In this document: piece by piece, positions 1 through 10,700 of the stretch
How the letters are laid out: every line of letters starts with the position of its first letter
How positions within the stretch are numbered: the stretch's first letter is position 1
Assembly (NCBI GenBank): GCA_036506795.1
Contig: DASXRC010000021.1
Span: forward strand, 20,471-84,470
Direction of reading: 5' to 3'
DNA length: 64,000 nt
Origin: DASXRC01 sp036506795
GTDB taxonomy: Bacteria; Actinomycetota; Actinomycetes; Mycobacteriales; Micromonosporaceae
Program-made: the position numbers and the translations under genes
Notes under the pieces: generated by a model
What the model was told of the DNA's origin: nothing
Database searches by the model: none
The model's input: the letters and a program-made list of their open reading frames with translations, nothing else

Positions 1-3000
1 GACGGTCTGTCGATCGCGACCGTCAACGGACCACGGGCGTGCGTCGTCGCCGGGGAGACCTCGCAGGTCGACAGCTTCGCCCAGGATCTGACGGCGAGCC
101 GGGTCCCGTGCAAGCGGCTGCGGACGTCACACGCCTTCCACTCGCCGATGATGGAGCCGATCCTCGCGGAGTTCCGAGACGTCGTCGCCGGCGTGCCACG
201 GCGGGCGCCGCAGGCACCGTTCCTGTCCAATGTGACCGGTGACTGGATCACTGCCGACGAGGCGACCGACCCGTCGTACTGGGCGCGGCACCTGCGGTCC
301 ACGGTGCGGTTCGGCGCGTGCGTGGCGACCCTGCTGGCCGACGGGGAGTGGCTGCTCGTCGAGTGTGGGCCCGGCAAACAGCTCGCCGGACTGGCGCGCA
401 TGCAGACCCCGCGCGACGGGGTGCCGCCCCTGGCCAGCCTGCCCGGGCCGGACGACCGGCAGACCGCCATGGAGGCCTTCCACACCACCGCAGGCCGGCT
501 GTGGGTCAGCGGCGTCGCGCTCGACGGCGACGGCCTCCAGGGGAGGCGCCGCCGGGTGCCGCTCCCGCCTTATCCGTACGAGCGGAAGTCGTACTGGGTC
601 GAGCCCACGGGGCCGCCGGCCTCCGCCGTAGCCGAGCCGACAAGGCGGCGGCCGCTCGATGAGTGGTTCACGGTGCCGGTCTGGCGGCAGGCGCTGCCGC
701 GCGAACCCGCCGTGCCCGAGCGATGCCTCGTCTTCGCCGACGGTCCCGCCGCCGACGCCGTCGTCGCCGGACTCCGGGCGGCCGGCGCGCAGGTCATCCA
801 CGTCGCGCCGGGCACGGCGTACGCGAAGACCGGCGACGCCGCGTTCACCGTCCGGCCGGCCGCGCGGAGTGACTATGATGCGCTGTTCACCGATCTCGCG
901 GCGCTGGGTGGCGTCCCCGCACGGGCCGTGCACGCCTGGGCGCTCGACGGGACGGTGGCCGCCGGTGACCCCGAGCTCGCCTGGGAGGCCCAGGACCGCG
1001 GCTTCTTCAGCCTGCTCTGCCTCACGCAGGCGGCCGCGACCGCCCAGGCGCCCCTCCACGTCGACGTGCTGACCGCGGGCACTCAGGACGTGACCGGAGG
1101 CGACGCGACCCGGCCCGAACACGCGACCGTGGCCGGCATCGCGAAGGTCGTCCCGCTGGAGGTTCCGACGGTCACGGTGCGCCACGTCGACGTCGGCGAC
1201 GACGTGGCCGACGCGGTCGACGAGGTGTGCCGGGCTCCGGCGGACCGGGCGGTCGCGGTGCGTGGCGGGCGCCGCTGGATCCAGGACTACGAGCCGGTGA
1301 CGCTCGCCGAGCCGACCGCCCCGCCGGGCCCGCGCGAGGGCGGCGCCTACCTCATCACGGGCGGGCTCGGCGGCCTGGGCATCACGCTGGCCGAGGACCT
1401 GGCGCGGCTGGCCCGGGCGAGGCTGATACTGGTCTCGCGGTCCGGGCTCCCGACCCGGTCGGAGTGGGACAGCCACCTGCGCCTGCACGGGACCACCGAC
1501 CGGACGGGCAGGGCGATCGCCGCGATCCGCCGGATGGAGGACGCCGGCGCCGAGGTGCTGGTGTGCGCCGCGGATGTGTCCGATGAGGACGATCTGCGGA
1601 GCGTGCGTGAGCAGGTGTTCTCGACGTTCGGCCGCCTCGACGGCATCGTGCACGCCGCCGGCGTGCCCGGCGGCGGCATGACCGAGGTCAAGGAACGAGC
1701 GGCGGCCGAGGCCGTCCTGCTGCCCAAGGTGCGCGGCACGCTGATGCTTCGGCGCGTCTTCGGCGACCTACCGCTGGACTTCGTCACCTTGTTCTCGTCG
1801 GTGACCGCGGTCGCCGGCGGGTTCGGCCAGGTCGACTACTGCGCCGCCAACAACTTCCTCGACGCGTACGCGCGCGGCAGCCACGGGTGGTCCGCGCAGG
1901 TGACATCCATCAACTGGGGCGGCTGGCTGGAGGTCGGCATGGCCGCCGAGGTGGCCGCGCCCGCAACGTTCCGAGCGCTGCAGCACGGAGACCGGATCCG
2001 CCCGATCGACCATCCCGTGCTCACCGCCCACCACGAGGGCGGCGGCGAGGTGCTTCCATGGTTCAGCGGCGTCGTGGCGCCGGACACCCACTGGCTCCTG
2101 GACGAGCACCGCATCTCTGGCGTGCCGGTGGTTCCCGGCACGGCTCACCTGGAGACGGTGCGGGCCGCCTTCGCCGCGGCGTGGCCAGGAGCGGGTGACG
2201 TGGAGCTGCGTGACGTCGTGTTCGTCGAACCGATGGCGGTCGCGGACGGAGCCGCGGCCGAAGTCCGAGTGGCGTTCGCCGACGGCGTCGACTGCGTGGA
2301 CTTCCAGCTTGCCGGCGTGCGGGCCGGTGCCACCACCGTGCACGTGCGCGGCAGCGCCGTCCGGCTCGACCCCGATCCCGCCCCGACGGTCGACCTGGCC
2401 ACCGTCCGGGACCGCTGCGGTCTGACCGCGCACGATGTGGACCCAGCCGGCGAGCGGTCACACTCCGGGCTGCTGACGTTCGGAGACCGCTGGCGCGCCC
2501 TGCGTACGGTCCACATCGGACCGGACGAGGAGCTGGCTCTCCTGGAGGCTCCTCCATCGGTCGCGGCCGAGCTGGACCGATGGGTGTTGCACCCGGCGCT
2601 GCTCGACGAGGCGACCTCGTTCGGCCGTCGGCACGGCGACGGCCAGTACCTGCCTCTCGGCTACGGCCGGATCCGGATACGCGGGGCGCTGCCGGCCCGG
2701 TTCTACAGCCACCTGCGCTACCGGGGCGAGGCTCACGGCGAGGTGATCGCCGCCGACCTGTCGCTCCATGACGCGACGGGCCGCGAACTGGTCGCCATCA
2801 CGGACTTTGTCCTGCGCCGCGTCGACGTGGCCGCAGTGACCGAGGCGGTCTCCGGCGTCGAGCCGGGCGCCGGCCCCTCCGGCACCGCGGCACTCCCGGA
2901 GGCGTCTGTCTCGACGGCGACGGGCATTGCTCCGGCCGACGGAGCCGAGGCGTTCCGCCGGATCCTGGCCGCCAATCTGGCACCACAGGTGGTGGTCACC

Positions 3001-3417
3001 GCGCAGCCACTAGCACAGGTCGTGGCCGGCGTCACCAACGTCACCCAGGAGACCGTCGCCGACGAGCTCGTCGGCACGGCCGCCGCCGACCCTCGTCGCG
3101 ACGCCAGCCGCGAGGGTTACGTCGCGCCCCGAACCCGGCTGGAGACGACGCTAGCCGACGTGTGGGGTGCCGTCCTCGGCGTAGACGCGGTCGGCGTGGA
3201 GGACGACTTCTTCGACCTCGGCGGCAATTCGCTCGTCGCCGTCCAGTTGATCTCGGAGATCCGCAAGGCGACCGGGGCCCGACTGCCCATGCGCAGCCTC
3301 TTCGAGTCCCCGACGGTGGCCGGCATGGCCGCCCTCGTCGACGGCCTGGAGGCGGCCGCCGGGCCCGACCCGGGCGAGGACGCGATTCCCAGGCTGGCCA
3401 GGCCGACCGCCGAATGA
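1..3417 (+). CDS. Type I polyketide synthase, partial (AT-KR-DH-carrier)
   Basis: The reading frame is open from base 1, so the 5' end (expected KS and most of AT) lies outside the window; 1138 residues are visible. Domains in order: C-terminal half of an acyltransferase with HAFH at residues 44-47, the form usually linked to malonyl-CoA; a ketoreductase with GGLGGLG at about 455 and an intact Ser, Tyr (VDYCAANN) and Lys set; a dehydratase with HRISGVPVVP (His703) and HPALLDEA (Asp869); and a carrier domain with DLGGNSL (Ser1077). The DH lies after the KR rather than before it, unlike standard modular PKSs. The carrier resembles an NRPS PCP. The module should add one malonate unit and reduce and dehydrate it, feeding the chain to the downstream NRPS. 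It is 21 bp upstream of the MbtH gene. Confidence 0.93.
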   Translation, partial: DGLSIATVNGPRACVVAGETSQVDSFAQDLTASRVPCKRLRTSHAFHSPMMEPILAEFRDVVAGVPRRAPQAPFLSNVTGDWITADEATDPSYWARHLRSTVRFGACVATLLADGEWLLVECGPGKQLAGLARMQTPRDGVPPLASLPGPDDRQTAMEAFHTTAGRLWVSGVALDGDGLQGRRRRVPLPPYPYERKSYWVEPTGPPASAVAEPTRRRPLDEWFTVPVWRQALPREPAVPERCLVFADGPAADAVVAGLRAAGAQVIHVAPGTAYAKTGDAAFTVRPAARSDYDALFTDLAALGGVPARAVHAWALDGTVAAGDPELAWEAQDRGFFSLLCLTQAAATAQAPLHVDVLTAGTQDVTGGDATRPEHATVAGIAKVVPLEVPTVTVRHVDVGDDVADAVDEVCRAPADRAVAVRGGRRWIQDYEPVTLAEPTAPPGPREGGAYLITGGLGGLGITLAEDLARLARARLILVSRSGLPTRSEWDSHLRLHGTTDRTGRAIAAIRRMEDAGAEVLVCAADVSDEDDLRSVREQVFSTFGRLDGIVHAAGVPGGGMTEVKERAAAEAVLLPKVRGTLMLRRVFGDLPLDFVTLFSSVTAVAGGFGQVDYCAANNFLDAYARGSHGWSAQVTSINWGGWLEVGMAAEVAAPATFRALQHGDRIRPIDHPVLTAHHEGGGEVLPWFSGVVAPDTHWLLDEHRISGVPVVPGTAHLETVRAAFAAAWPGAGDVELRDVVFVEPMAVADGAAAEVRVAFADGVDCVDFQLAGVRAGATTVHVRGSAVRLDPDPAPTVDLATVRDRCGLTAHDVDPAGERSHSGLLTFGDRWRALRTVHIGPDEELALLEAPPSVAAELDRWVLHPALLDEATSFGRRHGDGQYLPLGYGRIRIRGALPARFYSHLRYRGEAHGEVIAADLSLHDATGRELVAITDFVLRRVDVAAVTEAVSGVEPGAGPSGTAALPEASVSTATGIAPADGAEAFRRILAANLAPQVVVTAQPLAQVVAGVTNVTQETVADELVGTAAADPRRDASREGYVAPRTRLETTLADVWGAVLGVDAVGVEDDFFDLGGNSLVAVQLISEIRKATGARLPMRSLFESPTVAGMAALVDGLEAAAGPDPGEDAIPRLARPTAE

Positions 3418-3438
3418 CGTTCACCTGAGGAGGACGAC

Positions 3439-3660
3439 GTGTCTGACACCGAAGGCAGCGGCGGATCCCGCTACCTGGTGGTCATCAACGACGAGGAGCA
3501 GTACTCCATCTGGGCGGAGGACCGGCAGATCCCGGCCGGCTGGCGGGCGACCGGCTTCGCTGGCGACAAACTGGAGTGCCTGTCACACATCGAGACCGTT
3601 TGGACGGACCTGCGGCCGCGCAGCGTGCGCCTGGCCATGGCATCGGAGGAGGACACATGA
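3439..3660 (+). CDS. MbtH-like NRPS accessory protein
   Basis: This 73-residue protein has the family signature: NDEEQYSIW, then PAGWRATG, then the C-terminal TVWTDLRPRSVR. MbtH proteins bind adenylation domains and are often needed for their folding and activity. The GTG start follows the GAGGAGGA site at 3426-3433. The stop overlaps the next gene in ATGA, so the two are translationally coupled. The natural partners are the two adenylation domains encoded just downstream. Identification is firm from length and motif; which A domain needs it cannot be told from sequence. Confidence 0.96.
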   Translation: MSDTEGSGGSRYLVVINDEEQYSIWAEDRQIPAGWRATGFAGDKLECLSHIETVWTDLRPRSVRLAMASEEDT

Positions 3661-4607
3661 CCACGGCGTTGCCCATGACCGTGCCCGCCGACGGCACGCC
3701 CATCATCGAGTACATCACCGATCGGCGAGCCGAGCTGCGCGCCGCGCTGGCCGAGCACGGGGCGCTGCTGTTTCGGGGCTTCGACGTCGGTGGGGTCGAC
3801 GGGTTCGACCGGGTGGTCCGCGCTCTGTCCGGCGCACCGCTGACCTACACGGAGCGCTCGTCGCCGCGCAGCACGATCAAGGGTCAGGTGTACACATCGA
3901 CGGACTACCCCGCGGAGGAGGAGATCTTCCTCCACAACGAGAACTCCTACCAGGCGAGCTGGCCCCTGACCCTGTACTTCTACTGCATCCAGCCGCCCAC
4001 CTCGCTCGGCGCCACACCACTCGCCGACGTACGCCGGGTATACGCCGAGATCGATCCGACCATCCGCGACGAGTTCGAGCGGCGGCGCTGGACGCTGGTG
4101 CGCAACTTCTACCGCGATTTCGGTACGCCCTGGCAGGAGGTGTTCAACACCGACGACCCGGACGAGGTGGCCGCGTACTGCGGCCGGAACGACATCGGGA
4201 TCGAATGGACGGCGGACGGCGGGTTGCGCACCAGGGCGGTGCGCGACGCGGTGCATCGCCGGCCCGGCAGCGAGGCGCCGAGATGGTTCAACCACGCCAC
4301 GTTCTTCCACGTGACCACCCTCGCCAAGGACCTCCAGGAGGCGCTCCTCGCGATGTTCGGTGAGCAGGGGCTGCCCACCAACACGTACTACGGCGACGGC
4401 GGATCGATCCCGACCGAGGTGATGGACCAGCTCCGGGCCGCGTACCGATCGGTGACCGTTCGATTCGACTACGAGCGCGACGACGTGCTGGTCGTGGACA
4501 ACATGACCGCCGCACACGGCCGGGAGCCGTTCACCGGGCCCCGGAAGATCGCGGTGGCGATGGCCGAGCCGTACGCGCCGGCCCCCAGCGGGAGCAGCGA
4601 TGACTGA
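3657..4607 (+). CDS. Fe(II)/2-oxoglutarate-dependent oxygenase, TauD/SyrP-like
   Basis: A 316-residue TauD/TfdA-superfamily protein. The metal-binding facial triad is visible as His93-x-Glu95 (LHNENSYQ) and His287 (AAHGREPF), with a following Arg that would bind 2-oxoglutarate. The N-terminal LFRGFDV and the pre-triad region are typical of amino-acid hydroxylases in peptide clusters. By family knowledge such enzymes hydroxylate the beta carbon of an amino acid, free or bound to a carrier. The next gene has an Asn-like adenylation code, so hydroxylation of Asn is the simplest guess (inference). The ATG overlaps the mbtH-like stop by 4 bp and the gene end overlaps the NRPS start by 8 bp. Confidence 0.9.
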   Translation: MTTALPMTVPADGTPIIEYITDRRAELRAALAEHGALLFRGFDVGGVDGFDRVVRALSGAPLTYTERSSPRSTIKGQVYTSTDYPAEEEIFLHNENSYQASWPLTLYFYCIQPPTSLGATPLADVRRVYAEIDPTIRDEFERRRWTLVRNFYRDFGTPWQEVFNTDDPDEVAAYCGRNDIGIEWTADGGLRTRAVRDAVHRRPGSEAPRWFNHATFFHVTTLAKDLQEALLAMFGEQGLPTNTYYGDGGSIPTEVMDQLRAAYRSVTVRFDYERDDVLVVDNMTAAHGREPFTGPRKIAVAMAEPYAPAPSGSSDD

Positions 4608-7600
4608 GTGGAGCGTCCCGGCCTCGTACGCGCAGGAGCGGATCTGGATCGCGAGCCAGGTGGACCCCGCGTCGCCGGTCTACAACGTCTCGGTGCCGTG
4701 GCGCGTCCCGGCCGGTCTGACCGGCGAGCAGGTCACCGCAGCGCTCGGCGCGCTGGTCCGCCGACACGAGTCGCTGCGTACGCACCTACGCGTCGAGAAC
4801 GGCACGCTGATGCAGGTCGTGCGGGATCGCGAACGCATCGACATGCCCGTCGTCGACCTGCGCGCCAGCTCCGATCAGCAACGGTCGGAGCGGGTCGACG
4901 CTCTCGCCGAGGAGCTGGCCCAAACGGCGATACCGCTCGACCGGCCGCCACTGTGGCGGGCCCGGCTGGTGCGCCTCGACGGCGAGGAATGGCTCCTGCT
5001 GTTCGTCGTCCACCACGCGGTCTTCGACGGCGGCTCCCTGGCCGTGTTCGGGCGCGACCTGCGGGCGTTGTCGCAGTTCGCGCTGACGGGCGCGCCGTTG
5101 GACCTGCCAGAGCCCGAGATCCAGTACGCGGATTTCGCGGTCTGGCAGCGCGACCGGCTCTCCGGCGCCGAACTGAACCGGCAGCTCGCGTACTGGCGCG
5201 ATCGACTGGCCGGCGCGGCTCCGGTCATCGGGCTCCCGCTCGACCACCCGCGCCCGTCGAAGCTGGGCTTCGCCGGCGACGAGATCCACTTCGAGCTGCC
5301 GGCCGGCACGTTCGATCGAGTCGGGGAGCTTGCTCGCGACTGCTCGGCGACACCGTTCACGGTGTTGCTGGCCGCGTTCGCCGCGCTGCTGTCCCGGCTG
5401 TCCGGCAGCGACGACCTGGTCGTGGGCGTCTCCACCGCGGGCCGGGACCGGCCCGAGCTCGACGACGTGATCGGGATGTTCGTCAACCCGGTCGCCCTGC
5501 GCTGCGACGTCGGCGGCGATCCCACCGTCGCCGAGCTGATCGGTCGGGTCCGGGGATCCCTGATCGAGGCGCTCGAACACGCCGAGGCTCCGTTCCACCG
5601 CGTCGTCGACGCGGTCGCGCCGGCCTGGAACTCCTCGACACAACCGATCTTCCAGGTCGCTCTCAACTTCATTCCGGAGGCCGGCCTGGACCCCATCCCG
5701 CTGGGCACGACGAAGGACGACCTCGCCTTCGACCTCACGGCCACCGAGGGCCGGCTGCTCTACCGCACGGCGCTCTGGGACCGGTCCACGGCCGAGGCGA
5801 TCGTCCGGCGCTACCTGCGGCTGGTCCGGGCCGCCCTGGCCGACCCCGGTGCCCGCGTGTCGCAGATGCCGCTGCTCGACGGAGCCGAGGAGCGGCTCGT
5901 CCTCCAGACGTGGAACGACACGGCCCGGGAGAGCGCACCGGAGACGGTGACCGCGCTGATCGAGCGACAGGCGGCCCGCGGCCCGGACGCCGTCGCCGTC
6001 GTCGACAACGCAACGGCGCTCACGTACGCACAGCTCAACGGCGGCGCGAACCGGCTGGCTCGGGCCCTGATCGAGCGCGGCGCCGGGCCCGAGTCGCTCG
6101 TGGCGCTCGTCCTGCCGCGCTCCGCGGACCTCGTCGTGGCGCTGCTGGCGGTGCTCAAGGCGGGGGCGGCCTACGTGCCGATCGACCCGGACTATCCCGC
6201 GGAACGGATCGCGTATCTCCTCGGGGACGCGAGGCCGGCCGTCGTGGTGGCGTGCGTCGAAACCGCCGGCATCGCACCGGCGGACGCGCTGGTGCTGGCC
6301 CCATCGGCGGCCGGGCCGGCGAACCCCGATCTCACCGACGCTGACCGCGTCGCACCGCTCCGGCCGGGGCACTCGGCGTACGTGATTTACACCTCCGGCT
6401 CCAGCGGCAAGCCCAAGGGAGTCGTCGTCGAGCACCGGTCGCTGCACGCGTACCTGACGTGGGCGCGGGCCGCGTACCCCGGCCTGGCCGGCACCGCGCT
6501 GCTGCACTCCGCCTTGTCGTTCGACCTCACCGTGACCGGGCTGCTCGGCACGCTGAGCGCTGGCGGCACGATCCGGCTGGCCGGGCTCGACGAGGCCGCG
6601 GCCCGGTCCGGTGGTCCGCCGACTTTCCTGAAGGCAACTCCCGGCCAACTGTCCCTGTTGGACGATGGGCTTTCCCCGACCGACGATCTCGTGCTCGGCG
6701 GTGAGGCGTTGGCGGCCGAAGCCCTGGACGCTTGGCGGTCGACGCATCCGGGAGCGCGGGTCACGAACGAGTACGGCCCCACCGAGGCCACCGTCGGCTG
6801 CGTCAGCGCGCGATTCGAGCCGGGTGACGTCCTACCGCCCGGCCCGGTCGCCATCGGCTGCCCCAGCTGGAACACCCAGGCATACGTCCTTGACCGGGGG
6901 TTGCGGCCGGTTCCGCCGGGCGCCGTCGGCGAGCTGTACATCGCCGGTGATCAGGTCGCCCGAGGCTATCTCCGGCGGCCAGCACTGACCGCGGAGCGGT
7001 TCCTGCCGTGCCCGTTTGGAGCGCCCGGACGGCGGATGTACGCCACCGGTGACCTCGCGCGGTGGCGGGCCGATGGCACGCTCGAGTACCTCGGCCGGAC
7101 CGATCAGCAGATCAAGGTGCGCGGCATCCGGGTCGAGCCCGGCGAGATCGAGTCGGCGCTGCTGGCTCGGCCGGGGGTACACGAGGCGGCGGTGGCGCTG
7201 CGCGCGCACGACGGAGCCGACGACGAGACGCTCGTGGCGTACGTGGTGGGCACGGCGGACGGGGCCGACCTCGCCGACGGCCTCGCCCGCGTGCTGCCGG
7301 CACCGTTGGTGCCGAGCGCGTTCGTCCCGCTCGACCATCTTCCGACGACCCCGAACGGCAAGCTCGACCGCGAGGCGCTGCCCGCCCCCGTGCTGGCCTC
7401 CTCGCCGGGTTACGTCGCGCCCAGCACGGACTCCGAGGCGTTCGTGGCGGAGGTCTTCGCCGACATCCTGGGCGTGGAGAAGGTCGGCGCGCGGGACGAC
7501 TTCTTCGCGCTGGGCGGCAACTCGCTGCGCGGGATGCGGGCGATGGCGCGGATCCGCGCCGAGGTGGCCGTCGACGTGCCGATGCGGTCCTTGTTCACCC

Positions 7601-7728
7601 ATCCTGTGGTAGCCGACCTGGCGGCCGAGATCGAGCGGCTGATCGGTGCCGAGCTCGACGACATGACCGACGCCGAGGTCGCGGCCCTCCTCGGCGGTGG
7701 GACGACCGGAGGGGGCAGTGCGGCATGA
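4600..7728 (+). CDS. Nonribosomal peptide synthetase, C-A-T module (Asn-like code)
   Basis: This 1042-residue protein is one elongation module. The condensation domain spans about 5-440 with HHAVFDG at 138-144. The adenylation domain spans about 455-955, with YTSGSSGKPKG near 598 and YGPTEATVG. The carrier domain has LGGNS at Ser975. Reading the specificity pocket against GrsA by eye gives D-L-T-K-V-G-E-V-G-K; DLTK.GEVGK is the pattern associated with asparagine, and Glu at the 322 position argues against Asp. There is no epimerisation domain. The ATG lies inside the hydroxylase 3' end and the stop overlaps the next start in ATGA, so the gene is mid-operon. The code was assigned by hand alignment and should be checked. 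Confidence 0.95.
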   Translation: MTEWSVPASYAQERIWIASQVDPASPVYNVSVPWRVPAGLTGEQVTAALGALVRRHESLRTHLRVENGTLMQVVRDRERIDMPVVDLRASSDQQRSERVDALAEELAQTAIPLDRPPLWRARLVRLDGEEWLLLFVVHHAVFDGGSLAVFGRDLRALSQFALTGAPLDLPEPEIQYADFAVWQRDRLSGAELNRQLAYWRDRLAGAAPVIGLPLDHPRPSKLGFAGDEIHFELPAGTFDRVGELARDCSATPFTVLLAAFAALLSRLSGSDDLVVGVSTAGRDRPELDDVIGMFVNPVALRCDVGGDPTVAELIGRVRGSLIEALEHAEAPFHRVVDAVAPAWNSSTQPIFQVALNFIPEAGLDPIPLGTTKDDLAFDLTATEGRLLYRTALWDRSTAEAIVRRYLRLVRAALADPGARVSQMPLLDGAEERLVLQTWNDTARESAPETVTALIERQAARGPDAVAVVDNATALTYAQLNGGANRLARALIERGAGPESLVALVLPRSADLVVALLAVLKAGAAYVPIDPDYPAERIAYLLGDARPAVVVACVETAGIAPADALVLAPSAAGPANPDLTDADRVAPLRPGHSAYVIYTSGSSGKPKGVVVEHRSLHAYLTWARAAYPGLAGTALLHSALSFDLTVTGLLGTLSAGGTIRLAGLDEAAARSGGPPTFLKATPGQLSLLDDGLSPTDDLVLGGEALAAEALDAWRSTHPGARVTNEYGPTEATVGCVSARFEPGDVLPPGPVAIGCPSWNTQAYVLDRGLRPVPPGAVGELYIAGDQVARGYLRRPALTAERFLPCPFGAPGRRMYATGDLARWRADGTLEYLGRTDQQIKVRGIRVEPGEIESALLARPGVHEAAVALRAHDGADDETLVAYVVGTADGADLADGLARVLPAPLVPSAFVPLDHLPTTPNGKLDREALPAPVLASSPGYVAPSTDSEAFVAEVFADILGVEKVGARDDFFALGGNSLRGMRAMARIRAEVAVDVPMRSLFTHPVVADLAAEIERLIGAELDDMTDAEVAALLGGGTTGGGSAA

Positions 7729-10700
7729 CGTCGGTGCGGGAGGGCGCCGTCGGGCACGCCACCGGCGTGGCCGGCGACACCGATCGCGCCGCCGCCCGGG
7801 ACGCGCTGATCGCACAACGGTTGCGCCAGCGCCGGGACGGTCCCTCGCCGGTCGCCATTCCGCGGCGGCCGCCGGGCATGACACCCCCGCTGTCGTACGC
7901 CCAGGAGCGAGTCTGGTTCATGAACCAGCTGGCGCCCGGCGAAGCCGCGTACCACATAGCCGTGCCCCTGCGGATCCGCGGGCCACTCGACTTCGACCGG
8001 CTGCGCGCGGCGCTGGCCGAACTGAGCCGGCGGCACGAGGCGTTGCGAACCCGGTTTCCGGCCGACGAGGACGGTCGGCCGCGCGTCGTCATCGAGGACG
8101 TCGTGGAGGTGCCGTTGCGGCTCGTCGACGCGCCGACCGAGGGGGCCGCGCAGGCCCTCATCGACCGGGCCGCGACCGAGCCATTCGACCTGGCGGACGG
8201 CCCGCTGCTGCGGGCGTTGCTCGTACGCCTCGCGGACGACGACCATCAGCTGCTGCTCTGCCAGCACCATATCGTCGGCGACGGCTGGTCGGTCGACGTG
8301 CTGTTGCGCGACTTGATCACCTTCTACCGGTCGGGCTCGCTGCCGGCGCTGCCGGTCCAGTACGGCGACTTCGCGCGCTGGGAGGCCCAGCTGCTCACCG
8401 GCCCGGACGCCCGCCGCCACCTCGACTACTGGCGACAGCGGCTCGCCGGCGTGCCGTCGCTGGAGCTGCCCCTCGACCGTCCGCGCCCCGCGACGCAGAC
8501 CTACCGCGGCGACTTCATCGAGCTCACCGTCGACCGCGGCGTGACCGATGGACTCCTCGCCCTCGCCCGGAGCGCCGGAGGCACCATGTTCATGGCGCTG
8601 CTCGCGGCGTACCAGGTATTGCTGGCGCGGCATTCCGGGCAGCGGGACTTCGCCGTTGGCGCCTCGGTCGCGGGCCGGTCCGCTCCCGACCTCGAGAACG
8701 TCGTCGGCATGTTCATCAACATGCTGCCGCTGCGCGCCGAACTCGACGGCGATCCCACGTTCGCCGGCCTGCTGGCGCGCACGCGCCGGTGCGTGCTGGA
8801 CGCGTTCGACCACGCCGACGTGCCCTTCGCCAAGGTGGTGCGCGAGCTGGGCGTGCCCCGCGATGTCACCCGGTCGCCGGTTTTCCAAGCCATGTTCGTA
8901 TTGCAGAACTACGAGATGGGGCGATTCAGTGACGTCGCCCGCGACGCCGATGTCTCGTTCGAGTGGCAGCCGATGGAGCTGCGCGCGACGCGGTTCGACA
9001 TCGAGCTCCACCTGGTGGAGGTGTCCGGCGGGCTCTGGGGCAAACTCGTCTACAACACCGACCTGTTTCGTCGGTCCACTGTGGAGCGGCTCGCCACCGC
9101 GTACCAGACCCTCCTCCGCTCGATCGTGGCCGATCCCGGTGCGCGAGTGTCCGAACTCGACCTGCTTGCTCCCGACGAGCGTGCCCTGCTGCTGGACGGC
9201 TGGAACGACACGGCGACCGAATACCCCCACGCCGCGACGCTGCATCGCCTCGTCGAGGCACAGGTGGCCCGCACGCCGGACGTTGTGGCGGTCAGCGGCG
9301 AGGACCGGTCGGTGACGTACGCCGAGCTGAACGCCGTGGCCAACAAGATCGGGCATCGGCTGCGCGCGGCCGGCGTCGGGCGCGAGACGCTGGTCGGCGT
9401 CTGCGCCGAACGGTCGGTCGAGCTCGTGGCGGCGCTGCTCGGAGTGCTCAAGGCGGGCGGCGCCTACGTGCCGCTCGATCCGGAGTATCCGCCCGACCGC
9501 CTTGCGTTCATGCTCACGGATTCGGCCGCGCCGGTGGTGCTCGTCCAAGCCCACCTGCGGGAGGTGCTGCCCGCGACGGACGCCGCCGTGCTGGTTGTCG
9601 ACGACGAGTCCGAGTGGGCGGGTCAGCCCGTGGACGATCCCGAGCCGGTCGCCGAGGCGACCAACGCCGCGTACGTCATCTACACGTCGGGCTCCACTGG
9701 GCGGCCCAAGGGCGTGCCGAACACCCATCGCGGCGTCGTGAACCGGCTCGACTGGATGCAGAAGGCGTACCGGCTGGGTGCCGGAGACCGCGTGCTGCAG
9801 AAGACGCCGGCGAGCTTCGACGTCTCGGCGTGGGAGTTCTTCTGGCCGTTGCAGACCGGCGCGCGGCTCGTGCTCGCCAAGCCGGGCGGCCACAAGGACG
9901 TGGCGTACCTGCGCGACCTGATCGCCGCCGAGCGGGTGACCACCACGCACTTCGTGCCGTCGATGCTCACCGCCTTCCTGGCCCAGGAGGGCGTCGAGCG
10001 ATGCGCCGAGCTGCGCACCGTGATCTGCAGCGGCGAGGAGCTGCCGGTCGGGACGGCGGTCGAGTTCACCTCCCGGCTGCCACGGTGCGAGCTGCACAAC
10101 CTGTACGGGCCTACCGAGGCCGCCATCGACGTCAGCTCCTGGCAGTGCCGGCCGGAGGCGTTGGCCGGGGCGGCGACCGTGCCGATCGGTGCACCGATCG
10201 ACAACCTGCGCCTGTACGTCCTGGACGAGCGACTGAACCCGGTGCCGGTGGGGGTCGTCGGGGAGCTCTACATCGCCGGCGTCGGGGTGGCCCGCGGCTA
10301 CCACCGGCGACCGGCGCTCACCGCGGACCGGTTTCTGCCCGAGCCGTTCGACGCGGAACCGGGCGGCCGGATGTACCGGACTGGCGACCGGGCACGCTGG
10401 CGCGCCGACGGCACGCTCGAGTTCCTCGGCCGGCTCGACCATCAGGTCAAGCTCAGGGGGCTGCGCATCGAGCTGGGCGAGGTGGAGGCCACCCTGCGCG
10501 GTTGCCATGGCGTGACCGACGCGGCCGTCGTCGTACGCGAGGATGCGCCCGGCGACAAGCGCCTGGTCGCGTACGTGGTCGGCCCCGCGGCGAGCGCGGA
10601 GCTGAAGCCGGCCCTCAAGACCACGCTGCCGGAGTACATGGTGCCGCAGGCGTTCGTCGCGCTGGACCGGCTGCCGTTGACGCCGAACGGCAAGCTCGAC

